64,000 nt of DNA from Butyrivibrio sp. M55 (GCF_900116865.1 NZ_FPCD01000004.1:1-64000); one strand, 5' to 3'; shown: positions 9,138-17,874, counted from the first letter of the stretch. Notes: generated from the letters alone by a model not told the origin. Numbers and translations: made by a program.

Positions 9138-10927
9138 GTACGAATATGTCTTTTACGATTGAAGAAAAGATCAATAAAATACATGGTGGAGATTCAAGAC
9201 AGTTAGAGGTTATTCTTTCAGATGAAAAGCGCATGATTGTAGAAGCACCTGCTGGCTACGGGAAAACCGCAACTATGGTTAGTCGTATAGCATATCTTTA
9301 TTCTAAAGGAAAGATACCTAATCCAAAGAAAGTATTGGCCTTAACTTTTAGCGTAAATGCTGCGTTAAAGATTAAAAGAGATATCTCGGCAAAACTTCCT
9401 GAACTAATCGCTGAAGACAATAATCCAGTGAATGTAAGTGAAAAAGTTACAGTAACTAATTATCATGGTTTTTGCAAAAGCTTACTGAAAAAATATGGTT
9501 ATTTGATTTCCCCACTGTTAAAAAGAGACGTTAATCTGCTATATGCGATTGGGGATGAGAGCGTAGAAAAAAATAACGATTTAAAGGGAATTTCTCATGA
9601 AAAAGTTGAGTATCTTTTGAGTATAGATAGGATGATTAAACAGGCAGTTATGCCTAGGATATCTGAAATTGAAAAGTATAATCAAATAGTGCTAGAAGAG
9701 ATTTTACCTAAGGATATTATAACTCATACTGCAATCATTTTTTTTACGTTGGAAATATTATACAAATATAAATCTGTAAAATCGTTTTATCAAAGGTTTT
9801 ATCCATTGATTGTTATTGATGAGTTTCAGGATACAAACTGCATTGCATGGAATCTTTTACAAAACCTGATAGGAGAAGGAACACAAGTTCTCCTTCTTGG
9901 AGATCCTCTCCAACGAATATATGGATTTATAGGAGCAGTGCCCAATATAATGGATTTGGCTAAGAACTTCTTATTTGCAAAAAAAATCGAATTGGATAAG
10001 AATTATAGGTTTAAAAATAATCCAGAAATGCTGAGATTGGATAAAAATATTAGAGAAAATGCATATAAAAGCTTCAAAACAGATTGTCTTGAAGAGGCGA
10101 GATTGGAAACGTTCTGGGCAGGCAATCAAAAAAATGAGGCGGAAAAAGTGATTAGAAAGATAAAGTCACTTAGGCTTGCTGGTGAAAAGGAAAAAATAGC
10201 AATTCTTTTTAGGGCAAGAGGTGAAAATTCTATAATTTTTGAAGCGCAATTGCAAAATAACAATATGCCATATTTTTATGGAATGTTTAAAGACGAAGAT
10301 AAAGAATATATAGATTTTCATAATTATTGTCAAAAGGAGTTTATAAAGAAATTTGGAAAACTTAATACAATAGGAAAGAGATCGCTTATTTCTTTTTCAA
10401 ATAACATGAGAATGCAATATAATGGGGCAGATAATCAGATGGTCAATTCATTATGCGAGTTACTCAATGCTTTTGTAAAAAAAGTTATAAATGATTATTC
10501 GGATCTTTCTGCAGAGGATAAGTATAACTTGATTCTTGACACTTTTGAGAATCGTCAATTAAAGCAGGCTATGGAATATATAGATGCTGATATTATTATT
10601 TCAACTATTCATGGAGCAAAAGGGTTAGAGTGGTCATATGTTTTTTTGCCGGATTTTGAAAGATGGGGGTTGCCAGGATATTTTACGTGTACAGACTGTG
10701 TTAATAGATTTTCTGACGCTGTGAAATGCGCATGTCCAATGCCTAGTATTGAAGCGATGGATATTGACGCGATGCTTGATGAACTTTCTGTATTTTATGT
10801 TGCTGTTACTAGAGCGCGTAAACAGGTTTATGTTTCAGCAAGTGCGAAAAGAGGAACCGGAAAGCCAGGATGTTTATCATGTTTTTCTCATCTTTCAGGC
10901 ATCAGTGTTGTTAATGCAGAAAGATAG
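9134..10927 (+). CDS. gajB: GajB-like UvrD/PcrA-type helicase (Gabija)
   Basis: 597 aa superfamily 1 helicase: Walker A APAGYGKT (38-45), LALTFSVNAA motif Ia, VIDEFQDT Walker B at about 228-235, LLGDPLQRIYGF motif III at about 253, STIHGAKGLEW motif V and FYVAVTRARK motif VI at about 554. It overlaps the gajA-like gene by 4 bases (ATGA). The standard GajB is near 500 aa, so this one is about 100 residues longer. The combination OLD-type nuclease plus UvrD helicase defines Gabija; the assignment rests on order, overlap and motifs. Confidence 0.83.
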   Translation: MSTNMSFTIEEKINKIHGGDSRQLEVILSDEKRMIVEAPAGYGKTATMVSRIAYLYSKGKIPNPKKVLALTFSVNAALKIKRDISAKLPELIAEDNNPVNVSEKVTVTNYHGFCKSLLKKYGYLISPLLKRDVNLLYAIGDESVEKNNDLKGISHEKVEYLLSIDRMIKQAVMPRISEIEKYNQIVLEEILPKDIITHTAIIFFTLEILYKYKSVKSFYQRFYPLIVIDEFQDTNCIAWNLLQNLIGEGTQVLLLGDPLQRIYGFIGAVPNIMDLAKNFLFAKKIELDKNYRFKNNPEMLRLDKNIRENAYKSFKTDCLEEARLETFWAGNQKNEAEKVIRKIKSLRLAGEKEKIAILFRARGENSIIFEAQLQNNNMPYFYGMFKDEDKEYIDFHNYCQKEFIKKFGKLNTIGKRSLISFSNNMRMQYNGADNQMVNSLCELLNAFVKKVINDYSDLSAEDKYNLILDTFENRQLKQAMEYIDADIIISTIHGAKGLEWSYVFLPDFERWGLPGYFTCTDCVNRFSDAVKCACPMPSIEAMDIDAMLDELSVFYVAVTRARKQVYVSASAKRGTGKPGCLSCFSHLSGISVVNAER

Positions 10928-10949
10928 TTGTTTGTCCCAGCTGTGAATT

Positions 10950-10975
10950 AGGGGGAGCATTTAGCTCCCCCTTGC
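10950..10975 (+). terminator. Terminator-like hairpin after gajB
   Basis: A 9-bp perfect stem AGGGGGAGC / GCTCCCCCT with a 5-base loop, 23 bases after the stop codon. The trailing T-run is short (CTTGCG), so termination may be partial. Confidence 0.55.
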
Positions 10976-11064
10976 GAAGGTGGTTGTGTTGATTCCTTTT
11001 TCTATCAATAGTATTTTACATTTAAGAGATATCTTTTTTATGGTGCTATCTTAGACGGTGAAAT

Positions 11065-11442
11065 TTATAATATATCATCAAATCTATATTTTCTTCTTAC
11101 ATATATATTTATTCCGATTACAATTACTGTGTTTACTATGGTCAATAATATATCTCCCATAATTTTTGTAAGAAAAAAAACTGGGATTCCTAATATGGCA
11201 GATGTAATAATCATCATAGTTTTTCGAATAAATGGTGTATTTCTATTACGATGAAAGCAGAATGAGGCTACCATTGCAAGAATTAGTGCAATGGTAGGAT
11301 TGTCAGAAATAATTGCAACAAATATTCCTGTTGAAACGAAGACTAGAAGCAAATCAAAGAAATAACATGCACCAAGCGCAAACGAAAGTAAAGCTATAGA
11401 TGCGACAAGTCCTGCTTCTGCAAAAAATAGTAGAATAACCAT
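11065..11442 (-). CDS. Small multi-pass membrane protein, unknown function
   Basis: 125 aa, almost wholly hydrophobic, with about four predicted membrane segments and a basic C-terminus (YVRRKYRFDD). AGGAG is placed 9 bases upstream of the ATG. It is on the opposite strand between the Gabija pair and the glycine-zipper pair and is divergent from the latter. I do not recognise the family. Small membrane proteins are common effectors or immunity proteins in defence islands, but nothing here proves that. Confidence 0.55.
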   Translation of the reverse strand: MVILLFFAEAGLVASIALLSFALGACYFFDLLLVFVSTGIFVAIISDNPTIALILAMVASFCFHRNRNTPFIRKTMMIITSAILGIPVFFLTKIMGDILLTIVNTVIVIGINIYVRRKYRFDDIL

Positions 11443-11676
11443 GGAAAAGTTCTCCTGCGCAACGATTAACCGATAATGTCAACTTTATTTTACAACATTA
11501 TGGTGACGTGGGGGATTATGAATATACTAAAAATGTGGGTTTGTGCAAGTATATGCATATTTTATCTGAATTTCGTTTTTATTTTATTGTTGCATGATAA
11601 AATTATGGTGAATGTTCTTAATTATCGGATTCTGATAGGTATTTGCTGTTGTATTTAATACAGAGAGGTAAATGGT

Positions 11677-12939
11677 ATGGGAATATTGGAACCAATCACT
11701 CACACAGAAGAGATACAAGAACTGCTTAATGATGCGAAGAAAGTATATGATAGAGCAAAAAATAAATTTGAGTCACAGAAAAAGAGTACATCAAAATCGT
11801 TGGAGAAGCTTGGGAAGGTAAAGATTAGTGCTTGGTCTTCAGGGATGGAGGCGTTTGTTAAAGCATTTGAATCATTCAAGAATATTGAGATGAATAAGAT
11901 TTCTTTTACCAATTCTAAGTTTATTGGGTGTGATGAAGAACCGAAGCAAATGTTGATGAACATTGAGAATGCAACGATGAATGCAGAAGAAATTGCTAAA
12001 GCGGGGATAGCGGCTATCGGAACAGGCGCAATAGTTGGGGTTGCGGCATATGGTGGGGCAATGATGTTCGGTACAGCTTCAACAGGGACTGCAATAGCTG
12101 CATTATCGGGTGCTGCTAAGACAAATGCTACATTAGCCTGGTTTGGGGGAGGTGCTAAGGCAGCAGGCGGTTTAGGAATGGCTACAGGAAAATTGGTTTT
12201 GGCTGGAGTGATTGTTGCTCCAATAATTGGGGTAGCTGCATTGATTGCCGGTGCCAAAGGAAAGGAAAAATTGGCTGAGGCTCAAAAAATACATTCGGAG
12301 GCAGAGAATGCGGCTTCTCAAATGAACATTATTACAACAGGAATGCAGGGCATTGAAAATATGTCTAGCAATTATATTGAGTTTATTAAGAGGTTTGGAA
12401 AGAAGTTTACTCCTTTTATTGAGGAACTGGAAAAAATAAAAAGAGCTCATATGGTTGAGGGTAGTGGTGAAATTGATTTTGATAGTTTGACTGTGGTGGA
12501 ACAGAAAACATTGCATCTTACCTGGCTTATGGCTCAAATTTACTATCATGTTCTATCGGTACCTATATTAGATGCAAGTGGAGTAGTATCTGTTGAAGCT
12601 AAAGATGCATTGAAAGCGTCAGAAAAAGATTTGAAGCAGATAAGAAAAGAGGCTTTTCATATGGTTGGTGATGAAGCTTCTGCAGGCAATTTGGTTTGGA
12701 AGCCTATTGCAAATAAGATGCTTGTGATTAATTTTATTGCAATGTTTTTTATTATATTGGGAGCAACCTTTTTATTCACTACTTCCATACTAAAAGGTAT
12801 ATTGATGTGGATTTGTTCGTTTGTTGCATTTCCCATTTTCTTGATTTATAAAGATTTACCAGCAAGTAGATTATATATGTTGCGATTATTGCGATTAGTA
12901 CTAGCTATTGGTTTGGCGTTGCTCATTGCTTCGGTTTAG
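11677..12939 (+). CDS. Glycine-zipper multi-TM protein, unknown
   Basis: 420 aa with three parts. Residues 1-90 are charged and helical, probably coiled coil. Residues about 105-200 are very rich in Gly, Ala and small residues (GTGAIVGVAAYGG, LAWFGGGAKAAGGLGMATGK, VIVAPIIGVAALIAGAKG), a glycine-zipper pattern seen in proteins that insert into or perforate membranes. Residues about 345-420 contain three ordinary membrane segments. GAGAGG lies 9 bases upstream of the ATG. The next gene starts 15 bases after the stop and also has a Gly/Ala-rich hydrophobic core, so the two look like a matched pair. Function unknown; a membrane effector of a defence or toxin system is my inference. Confidence 0.65.
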   Translation: MGILEPITHTEEIQELLNDAKKVYDRAKNKFESQKKSTSKSLEKLGKVKISAWSSGMEAFVKAFESFKNIEMNKISFTNSKFIGCDEEPKQMLMNIENATMNAEEIAKAGIAAIGTGAIVGVAAYGGAMMFGTASTGTAIAALSGAAKTNATLAWFGGGAKAAGGLGMATGKLVLAGVIVAPIIGVAALIAGAKGKEKLAEAQKIHSEAENAASQMNIITTGMQGIENMSSNYIEFIKRFGKKFTPFIEELEKIKRAHMVEGSGEIDFDSLTVVEQKTLHLTWLMAQIYYHVLSVPILDASGVVSVEAKDALKASEKDLKQIRKEAFHMVGDEASAGNLVWKPIANKMLVINFIAMFFIILGATFLFTTSILKGILMWICSFVAFPIFLIYKDLPASRLYMLRLLRLVLAIGLALLIASV

Positions 12940-12954
12940 TAGGAGGTTTTTCCA

Positions 12955-14454
12955 GTGCCATTTTTTAAGAAGATTACGAAAAAAACTTCAAAAGATGCTG
13001 CAAAGATGGCTGGGACAATTATTGGAGATGGACTTTCGCAAGATGCTAGAGCTGCTACGAATGTAGCTGTCGAAGGTATGGATTTATTTAAATGGAAAGT
13101 AGGTACTCCGATTGTTCAGAATGGACATTTTGATCAAGTTAAGGGAAATCTTTTCGAGTATATTGAAGCGGCAAAATTTAACATTAATGCTGCCAGTAAA
13201 GGAATGTCTGCCAGGGCTATTGTGACAGATGTTACTAATCCGCATGCAAAAGCAGATATTGAGATACATGATGGTGGCAAGGTTGTCAAAGAAATACAAG
13301 CAAAGTTTATAAAATCTTCTAATAATGGTAGGGATAATAGTGCGGCTAAATCTGTGCATGAACAGACAGGTGCAGGGAATAAGGGCTGGGGACAGTATGA
13401 TGGAATGGATAGGTTGATAAGAAAGCAAGCCGATTATAATGAGAAGGGCTCTTTGCTTGATGAGGCAAAGTTTTTATCAAAAAACAGAGCAGAATCAAAT
13501 GGAATTCATGCTGAAACGTATAAAGATGTTCACGAACATTTGACGGATGAAACGCATTATGGTGGCGCAACATCAGGTGGAACGAAATATGAGGAAGTTT
13601 TGGAAGCATATAATAATCCGGAAAAGTATGCCAGACAGATTGAACGTAAACAAGTTGCGGCTGAAATGAAATGTTCGGCAACGAATATGGCAAAGGCAAG
13701 TTTTGTTACTACAGGTATCGCTTCAGGCGTGACCAATATGTTTGACGTTTTTCAGGACAAAAAGGAATTGTCTCAGGCAATTGCAGATGTTGGAGTTGAT
13801 GCCGTAAAAGGCGGTATTAGAGGCGGAGCTACGGGTGTAGTCAGTACAGCTATACGTTATAAAGGAATTAAAGCAGGAAGTGCGTTGTTGAGCGATTCTA
13901 CTGCGGCAACTGTTATGGCAGGTGGAATTATAGATGGTGGAGTTGCATTATATTCATATGCGAAAGGGGAAATATCTTCTGAAGAGTTAAAGGATGCGCT
14001 TGTGGATACTACAGCAAAAGCCGCATCCACGATTTACTTCACTAAGGCTGTTGCTGCAATTATGGGAAAAGCAGTCAATCCATTTGTACCTATGGCAGTA
14101 TATACTACTGCAAGCTATGTTGTGACATGTACAAGAGAAATAATAAAAAATGCGAATCTTAACGCTGAAGAATATGAACGAATGGCAGCGGTTTTACAAG
14201 AATCAACTAGACAAATGGATGAATATCATAGAGAGTTCAAAAAATATGTTGATAAGTGTGAAGCAAAGCAACGACAGATGTTTGACAGGTTTTTGAATAC
14301 TTTCGAATATAATCTGGAAACAGGTGAAAACTATGATCAGGCAGTTTTTGCAATAGTACGATTTGCTGATGAAGCAGGAATAGTACTTCAGCATGTTAGT
14401 TTCGATGAGTTTTCAAATGCTATGAGAAGTAAAGAACCCTTTGTTTTAAAATGA
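12955..14454 (+). CDS. Protein with candidate PD-(D/E)XK domain and Gly/Ala-rich membrane-like core
   Basis: 499 aa from a GTG start with AGGAGGT 7 bases upstream. Residues about 60-120 read like a restriction-type nuclease core: Glu68 in GNLFEYIEA, Asp101 in HAKADIEI and Q115-A-K117 in VKEIQAKF, giving an E...D...QxK set. Residues about 225-385 are Gly/Ala-rich and hydrophobic, resembling the core of the preceding protein, and the last 100 residues are helical and charged. It is 15 bases behind the glycine-zipper gene and 21 bases ahead of a UDG-fold gene. The nuclease call is from spacing of residues by eye and is tentative. Confidence 0.6.
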   Translation: MPFFKKITKKTSKDAAKMAGTIIGDGLSQDARAATNVAVEGMDLFKWKVGTPIVQNGHFDQVKGNLFEYIEAAKFNINAASKGMSARAIVTDVTNPHAKADIEIHDGGKVVKEIQAKFIKSSNNGRDNSAAKSVHEQTGAGNKGWGQYDGMDRLIRKQADYNEKGSLLDEAKFLSKNRAESNGIHAETYKDVHEHLTDETHYGGATSGGTKYEEVLEAYNNPEKYARQIERKQVAAEMKCSATNMAKASFVTTGIASGVTNMFDVFQDKKELSQAIADVGVDAVKGGIRGGATGVVSTAIRYKGIKAGSALLSDSTAATVMAGGIIDGGVALYSYAKGEISSEELKDALVDTTAKAASTIYFTKAVAAIMGKAVNPFVPMAVYTTASYVVTCTREIIKNANLNAEEYERMAAVLQESTRQMDEYHREFKKYVDKCEAKQRQMFDRFLNTFEYNLETGENYDQAVFAIVRFADEAGIVLQHVSFDEFSNAMRSKEPFVLK

Positions 14455-14475
14455 ATATGAATTGCAGGGGGGTAT

Positions 14476-15231
14476 ATGAACGAGAGATATTTGAATTTGG
14501 TCAACAGTGTACGCGCCGATTATAAGAATAATTCCAGAGATAATGGTACTGTCAGATTAACTTGGTGTGATACAGATGAGTCTGACAATCTGTGCAGAGA
14601 AGTCAATCTTTGGACTTATTGGCAGGGGTGGAGATATTCAGAAAGACAAGATAGGGTAAAAATACTTTTGCTTGGTCAAGATTGGGGAAATCCGTATAGC
14701 ACTCAGAGCTTTAAGCTACGTGAGAATATCAGAAAGATGAATGAAGGGATTGATGTTCCGTATCTTTTTGGATGTCATCTGGATTCAAAGGTGTCGCAAA
14801 CTGATAGGAATCTGATCAAGCTATTTTCAGAGATAGGTTATCCCAACATTGATGTAATAAGATATCCGGATTTGTTTTTCTGTAATTTTTCTTTAGGTTA
14901 CAGGGCGGGGACAGATACAGGAGGTATGACTGAGGACTTGTTGGAAGCAGATTCAGAATATATTAAGGAACTTATAGATATTCTGAGGCCTGAGAAGATT
15001 ATCTGTTTGGGTGAGTCTGTTACAAGGGTGACAGAAAAGCTTTTGTTTGGAAAGCTACCAAAGTATAAGAATTATAATGAATATATTGATAGCGGAGTGA
15101 TATTGGATTATCAGGATGGTGACTACGAATGTAAGGTATTTCCAGTGTTCCACTCGGGATTCTATGGAGAAAAGAATAGGGTAGGCGGATTAGATCAGCA
15201 CATAGAGGACTGGAAAAGGATAATGGCATGA
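14476..15231 (+). CDS. Uracil-DNA-glycosylase-superfamily protein
   Basis: 251 aa. The key motifs of the UDG fold are present in variant form: ILLLGQDWGNPY at about 63-74 (the GQDPY loop with extra residues), KIICLGES at about 174-181, and FPVFHSGFYG at about 221-230 (the HPS loop, here HSG). This fold also includes many proteins of unknown substrate. It has a GGGGG ribosome site overlapping the end of the upstream spacer and is only 21 bases from the preceding gene, so it is probably co-transcribed with the glycine-zipper pair. Whether it removes a modified base or binds nucleotides is unknown. Confidence 0.7.
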   Translation: MNERYLNLVNSVRADYKNNSRDNGTVRLTWCDTDESDNLCREVNLWTYWQGWRYSERQDRVKILLLGQDWGNPYSTQSFKLRENIRKMNEGIDVPYLFGCHLDSKVSQTDRNLIKLFSEIGYPNIDVIRYPDLFFCNFSLGYRAGTDTGGMTEDLLEADSEYIKELIDILRPEKIICLGESVTRVTEKLLFGKLPKYKNYNEYIDSGVILDYQDGDYECKVFPVFHSGFYGEKNRVGGLDQHIEDWKRIMA

Positions 15232-15344
15232 ATTGATTATTGAACAACAGTCCAAAGAATCACTTTTCTGATACAATATTAAGAGCTGTTACTGTGTGCA
15301 AATTGAGTATGGCTTATATTACAAATACAGGAGAGTGAAAAAGT

Positions 15345-15785
15345 TTGAGTACATGTATTGTTTATTATTCTAAGCATCACGAGAATACCAAGAAAGTCCT
15401 TGATGCAATCAAGGCTGTGGATTCTGACGTGGTGCTTATTGATTCTACACAGAAGCGAGAAGCAGATCTTCACGGATATGATAGGATTGGTTTTGCGTCC
15501 GGGATTTATTACAGCAAATTCGCTGAGCAGATTTTGAACTTTGCCAAGATCAATCTGCCACCGCAGAAAGATGTCTTCTACATAGCTACATCCGGGAATC
15601 CTCTGAAAAGGTATTTTGACAGTATAGCAGAGATTGCTGAGGATAAGCAATGCAATGAGCTTGGCAGATTTCAGTGTAAAGGATTTGATACATTTGGACC
15701 GTTTAAGCTCGTTGGTGGTATTCAGAAAGGACATCCTACAGAGGATGAGATTACAGACGCGGTGGAGTTTTATAAAAGTTTGTAA
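15345..15785 (+). CDS. Flavodoxin-family protein
   Basis: 146 aa. It opens with CIVYYSKHHENTKKV, the flavodoxin phosphate-binding loop in variant form, and has FASGIYYSKF and FYIATSGNP at the places where flavodoxins bind the FMN ring, so it is likely a small FMN-binding electron carrier. The start is TTG at 15345 with GGAGAG upstream. It precedes the GNAT gene by 17 bases in the same direction. Confidence 0.75.
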   Translation: MSTCIVYYSKHHENTKKVLDAIKAVDSDVVLIDSTQKREADLHGYDRIGFASGIYYSKFAEQILNFAKINLPPQKDVFYIATSGNPLKRYFDSIAEIAEDKQCNELGRFQCKGFDTFGPFKLVGGIQKGHPTEDEITDAVEFYKSL

Positions 15786-15802
15786 AAAGGAAAGGCTTAA
15801 GT

Positions 15803-16543
15803 ATGGCAAAGCATATCAAAAATTTAGAGGAAATATTCGGAAGAAATATCGAAATGCAGGTGACTGGGGGATTTTGTCGAAAGATAGGTTCTTCGTTAAT
15901 GCGAGATGCGAATCAGATAAATGATTCATATACTATTATTTTATCTACATACGATGAAGAAGATGATGATAAAGACGTAGTTGTTGCTTTTATGAATCTA
16001 AACATTGTGGTCTTTGATAGCCTTGAAGAAGCGTGGGATTTGGCAGATGCAGAGGGGGAAGATGAAGCATCTTCAACTGAATATGCGATTAGGTATATAT
16101 ATGATGCGAAAAATGATGGGCGAAATGGATATATTGAAATTAATGATTTTTATGTGGCATGTGACCTTAAAAATCTGTATATATCTCCTAAATTTAGAGG
16201 TAAGGGCGTTTCTAAGGCAATAACATTATTGATTCCTGAAATTGTTCATGAGGTTGGATATGGTGCAGCGGTTATTACGACTTATTTGAATCCTTTTGCA
16301 AAGCAAGTAGAGTTAACGGAAGACATGCAGTTTGATCCGAATGAATTTGGAGGATACTCTTTAGAAGATGGAACATTGGATCCTGAAATAATAAAAAATG
16401 CAAGTAAATCTTTGAAAGATTGCGGTTTTGCAGATTATGGTGATAATCACTTTGTTACCGATACTGTTGAACTGAGGAAGATTGGTATTCAAAATGGGTT
16501 CGATTATACACGAAGTTTAAAAGCAATAGAATATGATTACTGA
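15803..16543 (+). CDS. GNAT-like acetyltransferase domain protein
   Basis: 246 aa. Residues about 124-140 (NLYISPKFRGKGVSKAI) are a classic acetyl-CoA-binding motif A of GNAT enzymes (R-G-x-G). The N-terminal 100 residues include an acidic stretch (YDEEDDDKD) and do not match anything I recognise. Substrate unknown. AAAGGAAAGG precedes the start. It probably forms a short operon with the flavodoxin gene. Confidence 0.6.
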   Translation: MAKHIKNLEEIFGRNIEMQVTGGFCRKIGSSLMRDANQINDSYTIILSTYDEEDDDKDVVVAFMNLNIVVFDSLEEAWDLADAEGEDEASSTEYAIRYIYDAKNDGRNGYIEINDFYVACDLKNLYISPKFRGKGVSKAITLLIPEIVHEVGYGAAVITTYLNPFAKQVELTEDMQFDPNEFGGYSLEDGTLDPEIIKNASKSLKDCGFADYGDNHFVTDTVELRKIGIQNGFDYTRSLKAIEYDY

Positions 16544-16552
16544 TGTGTCTTT

Positions 16553-16837
16553 TCATATCGCAATCCGCCACTTACTGTTATGCGTTTCAAAATATAATCG
16601 TACCTTCCGCTTGTAATCAAGCACGACAACGACACATTCAAAAACAAATGTGGAGTAGGAAACATATAGACCGTCCGGAGTAGTATAAGGCCCCGGATGG
16701 GTAATGGTTCTATAACCTTTTATTGTATAATTTTCATATTGCCCGTCTTCGTTCATCAGCCGAAAGCGAAGGGGAATTACTTCTCCGTTTGCCTTGTGCT
16801 GGCAGATAACGTCTACATTATCAATAACTCTACTCAT
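16553..16837 (-). CDS. Small uncharacterised protein
   Basis: 94 aa from the ATG at 16837, preferred over an upstream ATG because GAGG is placed 9 bases before it. The sequence is beta-rich (VIPLRFRLMNEDG, YVSYSTFVFECVVVVLDY) with no membrane segment or signal peptide. Unknown family; convergent with the GNAT gene, whose stop is 9 bases away. Confidence 0.5.
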   Translation of the reverse strand: MSRVIDNVDVICQHKANGEVIPLRFRLMNEDGQYENYTIKGYRTITHPGPYTTPDGLYVSYSTFVFECVVVVLDYKRKVRLYFETHNSKWRIAI

Positions 16838-17031
16838 AACAAATAACCTCAATGGAAAGAACTGATGTTCGCATATATAATACACCTTTAATATAGATGT
16901 TTCAATAAATTGTGCTCGCTTTATTTCGCTAAATTGGTAAAATAAACTGTTTTATTTTGTAGGATTTGCCGTATCTTTTTAGGTGCGTCTCGGTTAAAAT
17001 AAAAGAGTAAAAAATGTTCGAACAGAACAAT

Positions 17032-17105
17032 ACCAAGGGTAAAGCTGGAGCAATCCGGTGGCACAAAGCTATAGGGACTCACAAGAGTCAGCCAGTTGCG
17101 AGTAT
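17032..17105 (+). ncRNA. Cyclic-di-GMP-I (GEMM-I) riboswitch aptamer
   Basis: The string GGGTAAAGCTGGAGCAATCC, then GGCACAAAGCTATAGGG, a hairpin ACTC-ACAA-GAGT, and CAGCCAGTTGC reproduces the GEMM-I layout: GGGNAAA start, a GNRA-type tetraloop stem, the conserved CAAAGCTATAGGG core and a closing AGCCAG-GTTGC. It senses c-di-GMP (or in some variants cGAMP). It is followed directly by an intrinsic terminator at 17108. No gene with a proper start lies directly behind it. Confidence 0.82.
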
Positions 17106-17107
17106 GG

Positions 17108-17135
17108 AAGGAGCTGGTGACAGCTTCTTTTTTTT
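17108..17135 (+). terminator. Riboswitch expression platform: intrinsic terminator
   Basis: AAGGAGCTG, loop GTGA, CAGCTTCTT, then a run of seven T. The left arm overlaps a CTGG that can instead pair with the CCAG of the aptamer closing stem (17092 region), the usual switch between ligand-bound and free states. Confidence 0.75.
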
Positions 17136-17358
17136 CGAACCTTTATAACTCTAATCGAAAGGAGAAGATTTATTTTTACGTTGTTTTAGTAAAATAGATT
17201 AGGGATGATCGCATAATAGTTCTTTATTACTTTCATACATCTGACTATGTAGGGATAGCGCTTGCGTAGTGTGGACATACAGATTAAGACCGGTAGTCAA
17301 TTGGTTATTGTATGCAATATGTTCCTTAATCTGTGGAAAGAGTATGGGGTAGAAGGTT

Positions 17359-17601
17359 ATGAAAACTAAAATACCGGAAACAGGCGAACTGTGGGTGAAT
17401 TGCCCAGTATGCGGAAATAAGATCATGCGAGCGGAATTCGCGTCATGTGTTGAAAAGTGTGATGTCTGCGGATCGGTGCTCAGGATTTGTGCGACCAAAA
17501 GGTTTGTTACTACTATTGTTAAAGATGAGAATGAAGCGCTGATCGAGATACTCCATAGGTATCATAAAGAGCTGTTAGGGCTTGCGATAGAAGCTTATTA
17601 G
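17359..17601 (+). CDS. Small zinc-ribbon protein
   Basis: 80 aa with two CxxC knuckles (CPVCG at 15-19, CDVCG at 34-38), spaced as in a rubredoxin-like zinc ribbon, followed by a helical tail. AGAAGG precedes the ATG. It begins the cluster of small genes that leads to the integrase and is probably part of the integrated element. Specific role unknown. Confidence 0.6.
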   Translation: MKTKIPETGELWVNCPVCGNKIMRAEFASCVEKCDVCGSVLRICATKRFVTTIVKDENEALIEILHRYHKELLGLAIEAY

Positions 17602-17654
17602 TAGCCTTATATTTACAATTTCATATAGATTGAGGTAATTGATGGACTAGTGCA

Positions 17655-17808
17655 GTGCCATAGAGCGAGGAACAGCATCATTTATCAAAAGTATTGCCAA
17701 GAGCTTAAAGAGTCGTGCGTGGCACGTAACATCGAAGGAGCCTGCAAAACGGAAATATACCGAAAGGTTTTGACCTTAGGTCTATTATGTTTTGCAGGCT
17801 CTATTTTT
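17655..17808 (+). ncRNA. Structured leader with strong terminator before the XRE gene
   Basis: GTGCCA (17655-17660) can pair with TGGCAC (17720-17725), closing a 60-base domain. It is followed by a perfect 13-bp terminator stem GAGCCTGCAAAAC / GTTTTGCAGGCTC (17738-17801) with TATTTTT behind. This aptamer-like domain plus terminator precedes the XRE regulator at 17875. The class is not recognised. Confidence 0.45.
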
Positions 17809-17874
17809 GTACCTTGAGATATCTGCTATTGGCTAAGTATGTTTCCGTTTTGGGACTCCAGATCGGAGGGGGAT

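Noticed and set aside
11518..11658. Small hydrophobic frame (46 aa from ATG 11518) ahead of the glycine-zipper gene
   Set aside because: GGGG lies too close to the ATG and the composition can arise from A+T-rich leader DNA; no homology or conserved feature to support it.
11700..12257. 185-codon reverse-strand frame rich in Ala and Pro
   Set aside because: It is the antisense shadow of the Gly/Ala-rich part of the glycine-zipper gene, whose forward frame has a proper ribosome site and operon context.
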